DNA from: Pseudeuparius sepicola
Taxonomy: Eukaryota; Arthropoda; Insecta; Coleoptera; Anthribidae
NCBI GenBank assembly: GCA_963920635.1
Contig: OY987298.1
Coordinates: 118,100,035 to 118,164,034 of the forward strand
Direction: 5' to 3'
DNA: 64,000 bases
This document shows, piece by piece, positions 23,877 through 36,933 of the stretch; the first letter of the stretch is position 1, and each line of letters starts with the position of its first letter. The translations under genes were made by a program, and so were the position numbers. Under the pieces are notes generated by a model. It worked only from the letters and a program-made list of their open reading frames with translations. It searched no databases and had not been told where the DNA came from.

Positions 23877-24007
23877 GTTGTGTCTCCAGCTAACTTTGTA
23901 CACCCAGGGATTGGACTTGATGTTACACTCGAAGTAAACATCCACGCCTTCTTTGATGGTGCTCCCGTTCAGTGTGCTGCCGAGTTCCAAGGACACCAGC
24001 GGAACAT
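23877..24007 (-). CDS. sidestep-family gene, exon B (N-terminal half of an Ig domain, probably Ig4)
   Basis: After two bases completing a His codon, 43 codons read [20 protein letters not shown], then [14 protein letters not shown] and VYKVSWRHN. The DVYFEC cysteine and the WRHN tryptophan are the B- and C-strand landmarks of an Ig fold, and the [12 protein letters not shown] block is a hallmark of the Sidestep family. The acceptor is CATTTCAG (24008-24015 on plus) and the donor GTAAGT is at 23871-23876. It enters in phase 1 and leaves in phase 0, which fits exon C. A sequon (NGS) is present. Third-position GC is about 72%. The Ig domain is split from its second half by a 3.4-kb intron. Confidence 0.92.
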
Positions 24008-24386
24008 CTGAAATGAAACAGCCTGCCGGCGCTTTAACTTGTTTACAACTCGGATTTGGGACGCACGGATCGAGCGCCCCAAGAAATTAATGATCTCGTG
24101 TGTTTTGTGGTTTTACTCCTTAATGGAATGCCTTATTATGCTGGTATTCGCGAGTTAGTGTAACGGCAGTTTCAAACTTAGGACAAAGGATAAATAGAAA
24201 TAGAATGTTTTTTTTTATTTTGGCGCAAAATAAAATAAAATCCCATTTGTTGTGTCCGTTCTGCCGGTCACTGTAGAAGATAAAAGGATTTCCAAAATGC
24301 ACAGAAAATAAAAAAACAACTTTTTAATCCGTGGAAATTAGTCCTTTGTGTTGTTTGACCCTTTCGAGTTCCCTAAGCACAATATA

Positions 24387-25087
24387 CAGGGTGAGTCACA
24401 TCTAAAGGCAGAGCCGAAAACACAAGGTAGAATTCGCTAAAATAAGCACATATGCTTAATAAACATTAGCTTAAAAATGCTTGGTTCTCCATTTACAGAG
24501 TGTTGAAACTTTTCCAAATATTTTTTAATTTTTTTCTAGCCCGTTCAGGAATTATTTTATACATATTATGGGTTTTCATTTTGTGCAATAATTTGGCCCT
24601 GTTCAGATGAGCAGCGGCGTAGATACAAATAATTTTATTTTAAATGCCAGCATAATCACCTTGACACTAGTTTAAAAAAATCCGAAATTACGAAGAAACT
24701 GTACCAGAAATAAAAAAAAACAAGAGACACTTTTTGTTCCAAATTAAATGGGCTATCCAAAATTTTTGGTTTTGCACAGGGACGTACTACTTTTTTTCTA
24801 CAATTATTTACAGTAACTATTTGTACCTACGCCGCTGGTGATCGGAACCGGGTCAAATTATTCCACAAAATGGCAACCGTCCAGTGTATAATGTGTACCA
24901 AATTTGGTTGGAATTCCTAAATGGGATCGAAAGAAAGTAAAAAAAATATGTTATTTTTGGAAAATTTTCAACACGCTGTATATGGAGAACCAAGCTTTTT
25001 TGGGCTAATGTTTATTAAGCATATGTGCTTATTTTAGCGAGTTCTACCTTGTGTTTTCGGCTCTGCCTTTAGATGTGACTCACCCTG
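24387..25087. mobile_element. Foldback element with CAGGGTGAGTCACATC termini
   Basis: The ends CAGGGTGAGTCACATCTAAA are perfect inverted copies flanked by TA. The arms stay complementary far inward (GGCAGAGCCGAAAACACAAG, TAAGCACATATGCTTAATAA). It is 701 bases and non-coding. Of Tc1/mariner-type structure. Confidence 0.87.
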
Positions 25088-25284
25088 TATATCACTTCGT
25101 TTAGGGTAAATAAGAATTAGAAAATAATAAACAAATTTAGAACATTATAAACAACTCGCCACGTTAGTATTTTTATAATTATATATACTTTTAGTTCCCC
25201 AGTCGCATTCCTTTGAAATCTAGATAAAAAATAATAAATGTGGAAGTACCGAACGAAAATCCTCCTAGGGTTGTTAAAAAATGT

Positions 25285-25350
25285 TTTGTTCAAATGTTCG
25301 CAGATGATACATTAATATCTATTAATGCATTCATATACAACTATTAATGA
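25285..25350 (+). pseudogene. non-LTR retrotransposon reverse transcriptase, fragment with FADD box (5' side of hAT insertion)
   Basis: Reads QMFADDTLISINAFIYNY. FADDT is the catalytic YxDD-type box of jockey-like or CR1-like non-LTR reverse transcriptases. The frame is interrupted at ATTAATGA by the hAT element at 25351-26906 and resumes at 26907. Upstream sequence is too decayed to read. Confidence 0.7.
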
Positions 25351-25445
25351 CATGGGCGCCCGCAGAAAAAATCTAGGGGGCAAAAGACAAATTCAAACCT
25401 TATTATTTTTACTTGAATTGACGTATCCATTTGGGAGAATCAAGT

Positions 25446-25834
25446 TCGAGGGTTTATTTTAAAAAAGCTTTATTACGTCCCAAAAAACCTTATTTTTATA
25501 AAAAGTGTGACTGGTTGCGTGAACTACAATGTTCACATCCTCAGACATACAAACAATAGAAAACCAAATCTTTTAGAAAAGGAATACCTAACATCACAAA
25601 CTTATCTTTTGTTACTTTGTTACACTAACGAGAGTTTAACAACTCACTAACGAGAGTTGTCAACACAACAAAAGGTAATTTTGTAGTGTTCGGTATTCCT
25701 TTTCTAAAAGATTTGGTATTCTAGTGTTTGCGTGTCTGAGGATGCGAACATTGTAGTTCACAAAACCAGTCACACTTTTTACAAAAATTAAGTTTTTTGG
25801 GACGTAATAAGGCTTCTTTGAAATAAACCCTCGA
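25446..25834. mobile_element. foldback element nested in the hAT element
   Basis: The arms begin TCGAGGGTTTATTTTAAAAA and continue with TTATTACGTCCCAAAAAAC, AAAGTGTGACTGGTT and AATCTTTTAGAAAAGGAATA; the complement occupies the right half. The centre carries ACGAGAGTT twice. Non-coding, family unknown. Confidence 0.75.
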
Positions 25835-26018
25835 TTATTTTTGTTTATTTCAGACTAAAATAACATCATTAAATCCTAAACTAAACAAAATATAAATTTT
25901 TCTTAATATCTGTGATTAAATATTGGATATATTCTTTGGCATATTAACACAAAACAAACACCAATTGTCAGCAATGTTACCAAAGTCTACATAGACATAT
26001 TGTGTGCGTATATATGTA

Positions 26019-26424
26019 CAGGGTGTTCCCGTATATTTTGACCCACCCCTAGAGACTCTATTTGTCGAGTTAGAAAAATTACTTAAATGAAAGTTGTAGG
26101 GTACCAAGGTGTATTGTCCCAAAAATAATGGATTGACAGGAATGCCCTTGCCTAAGTTGAAATGTTTTTCCATGGCAACCTTGATAAAATGCGAATGCTT
26201 AGAGCAAATATATAACATATTTATATAGTTGGAATCGGAAAAATGCGTGAAATTAAAAAATCCGCAAATATACAGGTTGTTCCATTGAAAAAAATAAGTT
26301 TATATTTTTTCATAAATTTGCAATGCTCATTTGTTTTATCTAGTAACAGATCCTAGCGGTAATTTTTTTCTAATTCGAAAAATATAGGCTCTAGGGGTGG
26401 GTCAAAATATACGGGAACACCCTG
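26019..26424. mobile_element. Foldback element with CAGGGTGTTCCCGTAT termini, nested in the hAT element
   Basis: The ends CAGGGTGTTCCCGTATATTT are perfect inverted copies flanked by TA; the arms continue GACCCACCCCTAGAG. It is 406 bases, Tc1/mariner-type structure, non-coding. Confidence 0.85.
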
Positions 26425-26906
26425 TACAAAACAACACGTAGGCATAACAAAAAATATCAAATCTTAAATAAAACAAAAAAATTATCGATTTTTCGATCCG
26501 TATGTACCTAATATGCTTGTTACAATACTCATTTTAAGACGTAATATACCATTACACAATATGTCCATGTAGACTTTGTATAATACAACAATCTCGACAA
26601 TACTATTAAAATTAAGAAAACGCAAACTTTAACCTTCGCGGCGGGGGCGGGAAATTTGAAATCAATATTTTGTTCTTCACTGCACTTAATAGCCATGCAT
26701 ACTCATAAAGAAAGATGGATTTTTGAACATGTAATAAATAATGAACGATGATTTTTTGACATATCAATTATTATTTCACTCTCAATTTTTATAGTCAAGT
26801 GTTTATAATTCTTCGCACGTGGTTATAAAAGTGCGAACCGAAACAATGATTTTCCAGGGGGGCAACTGCCCCCCTTGCTCCCCGCCCTCCCCCCTGCGGG
26901 CCCCTG

Positions 26907-27425
26907 ATTAATGATATTAATTCTGACTTATCTTCGTTATCCATTTTTGGTTTAAAGTAAGTAAATTAAAATTTAAATAAAATAAAAGTTATTATTTTTC
27001 GAAAGGAAGGGTGTAATATTGATTTAAACTTAAATATTAACGTATATGGTGAACAATTAGAAACTATTAATTCATTTAACTTTTTGTGTATATATTCGGA
27101 AGATATATTGAAATTTGCTTTACATTTTGAAGAAATTACATCAAACATTGCATCTAAAATGTCTTATTTTAAACGAATTAGTTTAGATATAGTAATATAT
27201 TATTCTAAAAAATTGTTTATAACACTAATATAATTCTTCCGCATTATTTATATTGTTCAATCTTATTACTTATATAATGCTAATGATTGTGTGTTCAGTA
27301 AGCTACAAATTCTGCAAATTAAAGCAATGCGAATAATATTAGATTTAGATCGTTATACACCAATAAATTATATGTTAAACAATTTGAAGTGGTTAAATGT
27401 TAAAAATTTCAAATTTCATGTTTAA
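26907..27425 (+). pseudogene. non-LTR retrotransposon reverse transcriptase, 3' fragment
   Basis: Directly after the second target-site copy the frame reads INDINSDLSSLSIFGLK. Later blocks, in shifting frames, read VYGEQLETINSFNFL, LKFALHFEEITSNIASKMS, CVFSKLQILQIKAMRIILD, LDRYTPINYMLNNLKWLNVK. This is the thumb and C-terminal region of a jockey-type reverse transcriptase (QIQ-KAMRIIL, T-PI--ML). Frameshifts and stops make it a pseudogene. No poly(A) tail or duplication was identified. Confidence 0.75.
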
Positions 27426-28056
27426 AGGACTAATTGGTTACAATACATTAAATATAACCAAAATTAACGCTGCCCTACAAAATTTAAAGTTAAATTAAAA
27501 AAAAAAACATATTTAAAATTTAGAAGATACTTCAATAACTAACTAATTTTCGGTGTTTTGAGCTATAGGGTGATATATTGTAGAAGAAAGAAGTTTTATC
27601 GTCCATACTGAAATTAATATTGTATAATTGTGTACTTAATATTTGCATGTAGGCAGTTATGTGCTCAATAAAGTTGTTACTACTACTAAGTTCAGATATG
27701 TAAGAGCTGAAATATTTTACGCAATGGTCAGTTTCAAGAATGAGTAGGTACACAAGATATTTTTGTTTATAGGAAACTATCATGAAGGTTCCTTTCAATC
27801 GGTGCAAATAATTCCTTACATTTTCTTATTTTGAGCTTTTTTTATCCTTACGAGTTCTATAACCAATGTTTTGCTTCGGTTCGGTAAATAATAGAACATT
27901 ATGAAGAAAATCCCTATACGTTAATATTTTTATAATTATAATTTTAATAATTAATTCTTGTCTTGATTGATTTGACAGTTTACTCGACATTGTAGGGAGT
28001 TACCCTAAGAACCTGTCTTTTAACTTCAACTTTATTGCCTGCCTTAACTTCATATA

Positions 28057-28987
28057 CAGTGTGGATAGAAATTGTGGACTATTGCTTATATTTCTTAAAA
28101 TATTCCTCATATCAAAAACATGATTTAATAAAAGTGTTAGGGAAATTATTTCCCGTTTAGAGATATCAAGCAATCTTTCATAGCACAAAAAATGTGGTTG
28201 CCATCGTAACCGATGTAATTTTTTTAAATGGCACCATATACTTTTTTTGGTGAAAATTGATACATTGTAACTTTCTGAATACGATACAATACAATTTTAA
28301 TGGGGTCGCATAAGAAAAAAATACAAAAAATTAAGTTTTCTATTATGATATTGACAATGTGTATCAAAATAATTATTAACATCAAGTTAGCCATGCCAAA
28401 ATCAGAACAATGCGAAACTGTCACTAGCTGTGTAACTGTGTACATTGTTACACTAAACGTACTTTTTTACTCTATTTCCTGTGTACTTAAGTAATTAGTA
28501 TGTTAACCTGTACTCTTTCCGTTTCACTTAATTCAAGCGCCATTATAACTTACTAAGTACTTAAGTACACAGAAAATTGTACGTGTACTGTAACAATGCA
28601 CACAATTACAAGTAACTGACAGCTAGTGACAGTTTCCCATTGTTCTGATTTTGGCATGGCTAACTTCATGTTAATAATTATTTTGATAAACATTGTCAAT
28701 AGCACAATAGAAAACTTTTTTTTGTACTTTTTTCTTATGTGACCCCATTAAAATTGTATTGTATCGTATTCAGAAAGTTCCAATGTATCAATTTTCACCA
28801 AAAACGTATATGGTGCCATTTAAAAAAATTAAGTCGGTTACCATGGCAACCATATTTTTTGTGCTACGAAAGATTTCTTGATATAAACGGGAAATAATTT
28901 CCCCTAACACTTTTATTAAAACGAGTTTTTCATATCAGGAATATTTTAAGAAATATAAGCAATATTCCACAATTTCTATCCACACTG
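28057..28987. mobile_element. Foldback element with CAGTGTGGATAGAAAT termini
   Basis: The ends CAGTGTGGATAGAAATTGTG and the complementary right arm are flanked by TA. Almost the whole 931 bases are palindromic: both arms contain ATTTCTTAAAATATTCCT, GTAACCGA and ATTAACATGAAGTTAGCC or close variants. The centre has a smaller palindrome around TGTACACAGTTAC and ACTTAAGTAC. A half copy lies at 10152-10480. Confidence 0.87.
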
Positions 28988-30947
28988 TATATTATTATTT
29001 TAACATCGGAATAATCAAGAAAGATTTATGCTTGCATATATTTTCTTTTATATCATTCTCCAACCGATAGATGTAGCGCTGGAGTCTTTAAGGGACATCA
29101 ACTTTTGTCAAAAATTCCCTAAATTGTTTTTTTATCAAGCGAGAAAAATAAGTTTTCAATTGATTTAATTATTAAATCAATTGAAATTTTTGTTGCCTCG
29201 CTCATCTGCACCTGGAATTCCACTGGTCACAAAATTTTCCTAAGGATCTTTTGCTAGATAAATAATATTTAAATCCATTATAAAAAAATTAAATTCTTTT
29301 ATACAGGGAGATGAAAAAACAAAGAAATGAATTCTACATTTAATAACAAAAAGTATAATTCAGTTAAAATGTTATAATTAGATTGCGGAAGTAATTATAA
29401 ACAACTTGCTTTAATTGCTTCTTCAAGTAGCTTTAAGAATTTTGGTACATTAGATAGGTAATCTTTCCTATTTTAATTTTTTAAAATTCTCGCTCTTGTT
29501 CAATTCTTTGCTTTTTTTTACAAATTGTGGGAATTTGTCTTTAGAGGAATATTTAGAACAAATACAACATTCCATAGTGTAATTTGAAAAAAATTACAGG
29601 GCTTGCCTGATATTTAATTTATTTGATTTTAATGTATTAAATTAATTATTCATTAAAAAAGTGGTATATGCAAACCTAGACTATGGCTCTGAATATTATC
29701 AACTGTATTAGTATAAAATGAAGTATGTTTGTTATACATCTACGTAGTTGGTATAAGTTTCTTTAACGCCTAGATAAAATCTTCTATTTCCTTACTGCGC
29801 ATTCATGTGTCCTTAGATAAAAAAACAAGTGGAATTATGGTGAAACCTTGCATATTTCTGCTCAATAAAATATAAATTATGGTAACGAACTTCTAACAAC
29901 ACGCATACAATGTAAGATAAAGATTGATATAAAGTATAAGTAAATGCAATTAACACTAAAGAATAACAGTCCTTAAATTTTTTATTACTTCAAAAATTTA
30001 ATTTGAAAACCTTCAAGATTGAAAACTGACTAGCTTCATAAAGTTCAAAATAGTTTAACGGGTAACTAGAGCATGTGCCATTATTCATAATAATGCGTTT
30101 TATTTGTAAAAAGATCACTGTCATGTAATAATTAGTTCACTAAAGCACTGTTATCTTCGGAAATATGGATAGGTTTATTTGATGTTTTGGTGATGCTTAA
30201 TTTTTGTCTATGTGATCTCCTGGTATTTAACAGATGGGAAATTTTGTGACCACTTATCAGCGTCTAGTCCACCAGTGGCGACTAATTTGTACAGATTGTT
30301 TCAAAACAGTGTACAGACATAAGGCTTGAAGAACATCTAAAATAATACGAACAGCTGAAATAAAGATGGGGTCAAAAACGTATACCTAAAACAATACAGG
30401 GCTTCACAGTTTAAATTTATTTTGTTATTCTTCCCAAAATTTAGTTACTTGGGTTTTGAAATTGGAATTCGGTGAGGAATTCAAATACTTAAAATGAATT
30501 TAATGTTAATTAATACACCATTTTTCAATTTTTTATTTCTTTTGCCAACATATAAAATGAAAAATTCCCCAATAAGTAATTATTGTTTGTATAACTGACA
30601 AATTGGAAAAATATAAAATAAAATTTCAATTATTTTGATATCCTCTATCTTTTTAGACATGCGTTTTTGATCCCACCTGTATATGAACTTTTTAGCATTA
30701 GTCTTCGATGTTATTTCAGCCCTAGAAGTTTGTACATTGTTTTTTGAAATACCCTGTATAGTATTCTATGGATACCTACTTAGTTTGTCATGGATGTGGT
30801 TGTCACATTTGCCACTTATTTTTAATCGCATGACCCAGGGACTCATAGGGTCCCTGGCATGACCAATAACTCTTTTTAAAACTTAGATTGGTATAGAACT
30901 AATTTTTGTTTTGCGAATTGAAATCGTAAGTACGCTCTCAAAAAGAA

Positions 30948-32061
30948 GACCGGGAGATAGCGACAGATTCTTGGACGTGATTTTACTCAGTATGCCTTTC
31001 AAAGGGCATTATGTTGCGTGTTCTCACAATAATAAGGTATATGGATCAGAGAGTCATCCCGGGTTCTTCATATGGAAAAGTGAGTTTTCATTTATTCGAA
31101 AAATATGCGTTTTGATATGATTTTTTTCAGGCTGTCATGTGTTTTATAATGAAGATCAAAATATAAAATTCCTCTGAAAACCATAGGCATACCGTTAGCG
31201 TGGGCCCAAAGGGCTATTACTGTCAGGTGAACTTGTATTTTTATAATTAATTTTTCCCCGTTTCTGAACAGGCTGCCATATTATGATACGTATGTAAATA
31301 CTCGTCATAATACTGCTAAAGAAAAGAATATATACAAGAACAATGCTGTATTTCTGAAAATCATACCCATTCGAATTCTGGAAATATTCTGAAAAAAAAA
31401 AATCGCAAATCGAAATTTCTTTGACTTTTTTAGGCCCTTCAATTTTCCGTGCCTACCCTATGCTACTTTATCAGACAACTAAGTTTCATTTGCTATTTTG
31501 AGTAGGGGATCAGGCGTAAAAGTGATAATATAATTCGGGGATAACAATTCTATTCTATATTATAAAACCACATTGCATCTTTGGAGACATATAGGATTGT
31601 CTAGCTCAAAGACGTATGACGTGGATATGATATTATTTAGTCTTGTTGACATTATAAAATAAAATATACTTTCAATGAGGCTTCTTAAATTTGGAATAAA
31701 AGTGAGAATTGTAGTTGTCCTTATAGAAGTTTTAAGGATGTTTTAAGGCAGGTTTTATAGTTAACTTGTAGTCGTTGTTAAAATATTTCGGTCCACGGCA
31801 AGTATGTCTTAAAGAAGTTTTATAATTTTACTTTTAGAGCTTCTATAATATTCTCCACTTTTGCCTTAAAGATGTTTTATCGCTGCTCTCAGGATATCCT
31901 GCAGGCAAAATAGATTTAATCCGCACCTTTGAAAAATAGTTTTATAGCTATCTTGCAAGCAATAATAAAACTTAAAATGTTACTTGGTTACGCAACATAA
32001 TGCCCTTTGAAAGAAATACTGAGTAAAATCACGTAAAAAAATCTGTCCCTATCTCCCAGTC
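30948..32061. repeat. inverted-repeat unit with 73-bp arms
   Basis: The left arm at about 30948-31020 (GACCGGGAGATAGCGACAGA, TTTTACTCAGTATGCCTTTC, AAAGGGCATTATGTTGCG) is the inverse of 31990-32061. The intervening 970 bases contain several partial repeats of TTAAGGATGTTTTA-like sequence. No clear terminal motif or target duplication. Confidence 0.65.
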
Positions 32062-32185
32062 TTTAAATGCTGAAACTATGGTTTATTCCAAATTATTTAT
32101 ATTATAAATATATAGTATAGGTAGTATTTATAGTTTTTTTAAATTATTTGTAGTACCTATAGTACTCTACATTATGATAATTTTT

Positions 32186-32927
32186 AATGGGGAACTTGAA
32201 CATTTTTTTTAGTTCTTTAATATATTTGCCTATCTATAGAAAGAGCACATACCTCAAATCGCAATATTTAATTTGCAATAAATAAATAAAGTTGTGACCG
32301 CGAGCTATTCATTTGAAACGATATGAAAAGCGCGGGAATGGTCGTGACGTCAAATATCTCGATCGATCAGAAGGCAGTGACAGGAATGACAGCTACACAG
32401 AATTAGAGAAGATGAGAATGGAAATCGAACGTTAAAATAAACAGTTCGGCGACCCATTTACAGAGGACTCTGATGTAGGTCTTGGTACGTGGGATTTCAT
32501 TTGCTGTCAGAAACGTGACACTTGCTGCTCAGGACAAAAAATTAGTACGCTTACGCATCTCGCAATGTAAATAACTATTTAATTCAGCACACACTTTTCA
32601 AACGTTATCAACAATATCAAGACGGACAGACAAGGATAGGACGTTCTCGTTTGGTCTTTCTAAACAAAGCTTGCGTGGTGCTGTAGTTTGTTTACATGTG
32701 CCGCCCATATTAGTTCATACATGGTGGTGGCGCCTCGAGCTACTTGACGTCACAACAAAGGAGGGCGCGTTGCAAGAATGATTTGAATTATGCAGTTTTT
32801 AATTGCTTATATTTATTACATAAAAATAAAAAATGAGTTTTTTTGTGAACTGTGGTTCATTTAATGGCAATAAATTACGTTTGAAAGTAATATTTTTCAA
32901 ATTTAATTTTTGTGCAAGTTCCCCATT
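32186..32927. mobile_element. candidate 742-bp DNA transposon with AATGGGGAACTTG termini
   Basis: The left end AATGGGGAACTTGAACA matches the reverse complement of the right end TGTGCAAGTTCCCCATT with one mismatch. The interior is GC-richer than the flanks and contains GGTGGTGGCGCCTCGAGC and two GACGTCA sites. No target duplication was certain and no transposase is visible. Confidence 0.5.
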
Positions 32928-35579
32928 GTTCAGCAAAGCCAGAGAAGGCAACTAGTTGTGGCTTCAGAGCTCTGGCACGGACAAGACAAGAAATTTCGGG
33001 ATTGCTTCTTGTCGGTGGCAATCTCTGGTGAACCTAAATTAAGTACAACTAACCAACCCGAAAGGTAGTCCACCCTGCTCCCGCATTTGCCTAAATAAAT
33101 TCTGCCGCGAACTACAAGTCCTAAATTGTCCGCTATCTATTGACCACCTGACTATTGTGTTAAAAAGAGGTGCCTTGTACTGATTTGCATAATATGTTGA
33201 ACATTGAAATGCAAAAACTTAACACCTCGAAATTTCCCCCTCTATTCTATCCGATCTCATCGGCTCTGAAGGTTGGTCAACGCGAGGCGATGACCATATT
33301 ATATCGGCAGCTTGATACTGTGGCATACATACATACATAGACAAAGCTACAGATAGACATTTCGAAATAATTTGCATAATATTTTATATAAAATCTAATA
33401 ACTAAATTAATATACCTGAACTTAGTATCGAGTCGTAAAAATGGTAAGAGATTAAAAATTATACGGTTTAATATGTTTTCGCTTCAAAATTAAAGTTAGA
33501 CGGTTTGATGATATCAGTGTGTAGGTGGGTTTCAATTAGCTACTGTAAATGCGTTTATTAATTTCATGAACGGAGGCGTGGTGCATTACAATCCGCGACA
33601 GGTTTCTTCGTCGTACTAGAGAATTGCCCAAGGACTCCGCTACGAGGGTTGGTTCCTTAATGCCTGGTGGTATCTTCAGAGTAATAGGCGAGCGAGAACG
33701 ACATAGGAAATAAAAAGGGATGGAATAATCAATCAGAGGTCTTATACAGGCTTTTCTAAAAATTCCAGGCATTTATAGCGAGTAATTACATTAAAAATTT
33801 TATATCGTTCTTAGGTATAGTCGATATTACCCCATGTTCCTTTATTCTATTTTGGTGTAGGAGAACGTGCGGGGGAATGTCGACTACCTACGAACAATAT
33901 CAAATGTATAATATAATTAATTGGTATAAATGCCGGTTTTTTTACAAAAGCCTGTATAATAACTCGTCTTTTAGATTTGCATTGAAAATTGTATAAAAAT
34001 TCAATAACTTCCTTTCTAATTATATTTTAAAAAGTTATAAAAATCGTTTCATATCGATCAGTAGGGTAATATCGAATATCACTGCGGGTAATATCGACCA
34101 AACAGAAAATTATATTAACTTTCATGTTTTTCATGTTCGGCATTTTCGTATGTTTTTTCTTTGCAGAAGCAAAAATATTTCATATTTTTCATTTCATAGG
34201 TGAGTACGAAACAGAACTACTTAGAAAGTGTGACTAATCGCTCTATTCTGATTCCAGCGGACCAAAACCTATTGCTAGACAACAGCAACAACCAAAGTCT
34301 GCAGATGACAAATAAACAGTACCTAGTGATGGTGAAAAGTGATAAAGTGTATGAGTTTATGTGACGAGAAATAACCAAGTGTCGCCGTTGAGTGTTTCCA
34401 AGGCGAGCACGAGCATAGGATTGCACTAATGTGAAAGCTAAATAAAGTAGGTGGTACTATTCGCTGTTTTCTTAACAATTTCTCAATAAACCTGTGACAA
34501 CGTCACAACTATTCGCGTCTAATATATGACATATTTTATTTCGTTGAATTGTTATTCTAGTATGCTAGCTGTTATTTATTGTAGTGTATTGTAGACGGAA
34601 TAATAATTATGAAAACGTCGGCAATTCAGAATCATATGTATAGATAAGAAAGATATTTTATACCTTACAATATGCAAATCACAATCTAAAGAATTCACCA
34701 AAAACTGAAAAAACTAAGCAACAATCAGCTGATACCTATAACTTTTTTTGAATACTTCGTTTTCGTTTTGAATTCCTGATGTATTATTTTAATTGTTTCA
34801 GATATTTATAATAATTCAGTGAAAAAGTAGCCAATATTCTCCTTCATTGTTCTAAATCACTTAAAAAAGAATAATATTATAATATTTTTAAGCTCACCTG
34901 CTTTGTATTAATCAATAATTAAATACATTAAATCATACAAATTTGTAAAATCTATTGGTGAGCCCAATCTTTTTCATAAAACAGCCCGAATTTATAAATG
35001 CATTGGTGCGGGCAACATAAGTCTGCTAAATCAACCTTGAATTGCTGTTTGCCGCTCACTTACGCATCTGTCCTGGTTAATCTGTGACCATGTATCTTGA
35101 AAACGAGGCGGCTGTAGATAAATTTATACTACAAAATAAACATATTTTATGGTTTCCTAGCACCTGTTGAAGTGTCTCAGAATTAAACTGAATCACCCTG
35201 TATAGGGACCGATATTTTAACACGACATTTTTGTCTTACCTCGCCTTTCATCGCAATGAATCTAATTAATTTTACTTGTTCATAACAATCTTCCTCCTTT
35301 CTCAGAATCAATTTTGCCGAAACGCAATCCGACACCGTTCCATTGTTGTCAAATTTGTAGAAAAAATATAACTGCTTAAGTAGGGATAAGAAACTAATTC
35401 TCGTTATTGGGATGATCTCAATATTGATGAAGTAATGAATATTGATTTTGAAATGAATTTTTAAATTAATATATTCTCAATAAAATTTTTTGGAGATCTC
35501 ATATTTACCCAAGTGACGTTGATCAATTTTGTGCATAAATTTGACTGCTTTGAAATCATGGGATCTTGAAAAACATAGA

Positions 35580-35920
35580 GTGAAACCTTTTCTAATCAGA
35601 GAATCATGCAGTTAGCTCTCCAATCCCCGTGGGGGATTTGTTATGCAAATCAGGACGAGGCTCTTCGGTAACACAATAATCAAAGCGAGGGGTCCGTCCA
35701 GGTGGTCGAGGAGATAGCCGACAATTTAGGACGGTCACGGAGATAATAATATGGGGGTGGCCGTATGGAATTTATTTAAGCAAATGCGGGCACAGCGTGT
35801 AATTTCGGATAGGTCGGTTTATTGTCTTAATTTGGGTGGTTCAGAAATTTCCACAAAACGAGGCGGTCCGGCAATTTCTTGTCCGTGTACCAGTTCCATG
35901 GCGACAATTAGTTATTTTCT
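35580..35920. other. GC-richer intronic island with an octamer motif
   Basis: A repeat-free stretch with balanced composition, containing a perfect POU-type octamer ATGCAAAT at 35643-35650 and TTTATTTAAGC nearby. It is a candidate enhancer or conserved element. A 60-codon open frame here has no recognisable content. Confidence 0.3.
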
Positions 35921-36196
35921 TCGATTTTGTTGAATAGTTTGAGCTTAGCTTATTCCAGCTCAAAATTAAGCCCATTTTGTGTACCTACTTACCTTATATT
36001 TTAGATGAAACTTTAGCCACTATTTGTAATATGGCATGTACAGTGTGTCGCCGGATCATTTAATTTCGAAAAAGCACGTATAGGTACGCCTTGGAAATTT
36101 TGAATAAACTAATTTTTCACACCTGGTAAAGTGACCTTTTTGTAGGTTTTACGACAAAATGTTATAAAGGAAACTTGTTCAGAAAGAAAAACTAAA

Positions 36197-36350
36197 GCCT
36201 GGTTCATGCAGCTTCTTTATCTTTTAATTTTACTTTATTTTTAAGAAATAACCAATGGCATTTGTCCCTTGATTTGGACTGACCAATGACATTTAATATT
36301 TCTTAAAGATAAAGAAAAATTAAAAGATAAAGAAGCTGTATGAACCAGGC
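36197..36350. mobile_element. 154-bp MITE with GCCTGGTTCAT termini
   Basis: The arms of about 52 bases (GCCTGGTTCATGCAGCTTCT, TTATCTTTTAATTTT) are inverted copies with very few differences. Flanks are CTAA on both sides (36192-36195 and 36351-36354), possibly the target duplication. It lies inside an older, diverged repeat carrying AAATCAAAGTAGGC blocks, which also occurs near 56900-57290. Confidence 0.75.
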
Positions 36351-36933
36351 CTAAGTAGGTTTGAAAATTTCAAAAGTTACTTCGATTTTCTAGCCTTTTC
36401 CCTAATTTTCTTTTAAAGGAATGCCCTTTCTATAGTCCTTTCTGAAGCTTTCTCGTCAAAATGTTATAAAGGAAACTTGTCCATGATAACAAACTGGGTA
36501 GTTGTAAAAATTTTTAAAAAGCTAGGCCTACTTTGATTTTTTTTATCCTAAAAAATTTAACTCACAAAAATCAAAGTAGGCTTTGGCTTTTGAAATTTAT
36601 CACGCCTACCCAGTTTTTCATCATGAATAATCATTTTGACGTGAAAGCTACAGAAACGACACTTTCCTAAAAAAAAAGTGGCAAAAAAAGGTGCTAAGAA
36701 TCAAAGTAGGCCTAGACTTTCGAAATTTCGGAAACCTACTCAGTTCTTCATTCTGAACAAGTTTCCTTGATAAAATTTTGCCGTAAAGAAGATCACATTA
36801 TTGATGTGAAAAATTAGTTTTTTGAAGTTTAGACCAAGCAGGGCAGAACCCTAAAAGATCAAATTTTAACTCGAAATTTTTTAAGAGATTTTGCAAGAGC
36901 GGTCCAAACAAATCTTTAACAAATAAAATTAGA

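Larger units (their letters stand above)
25351..26906. mobile_element. 1.56-kb hAT-type element with perfect 8-bp TSD inside a non-LTR element
   Basis: The left end is CATGGGCGCCCGCAG and the right end, reverse-complemented, is CAGGGGCCCGCAGGGGGG. Flanking ATTAATGA occurs at 25343-25350 and 26907-26914, the 8-bp duplication expected of hAT elements. No transposase remains. Two separate foldback elements (25446-25834 and 26019-26424) lie inside it. Confidence 0.8.
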
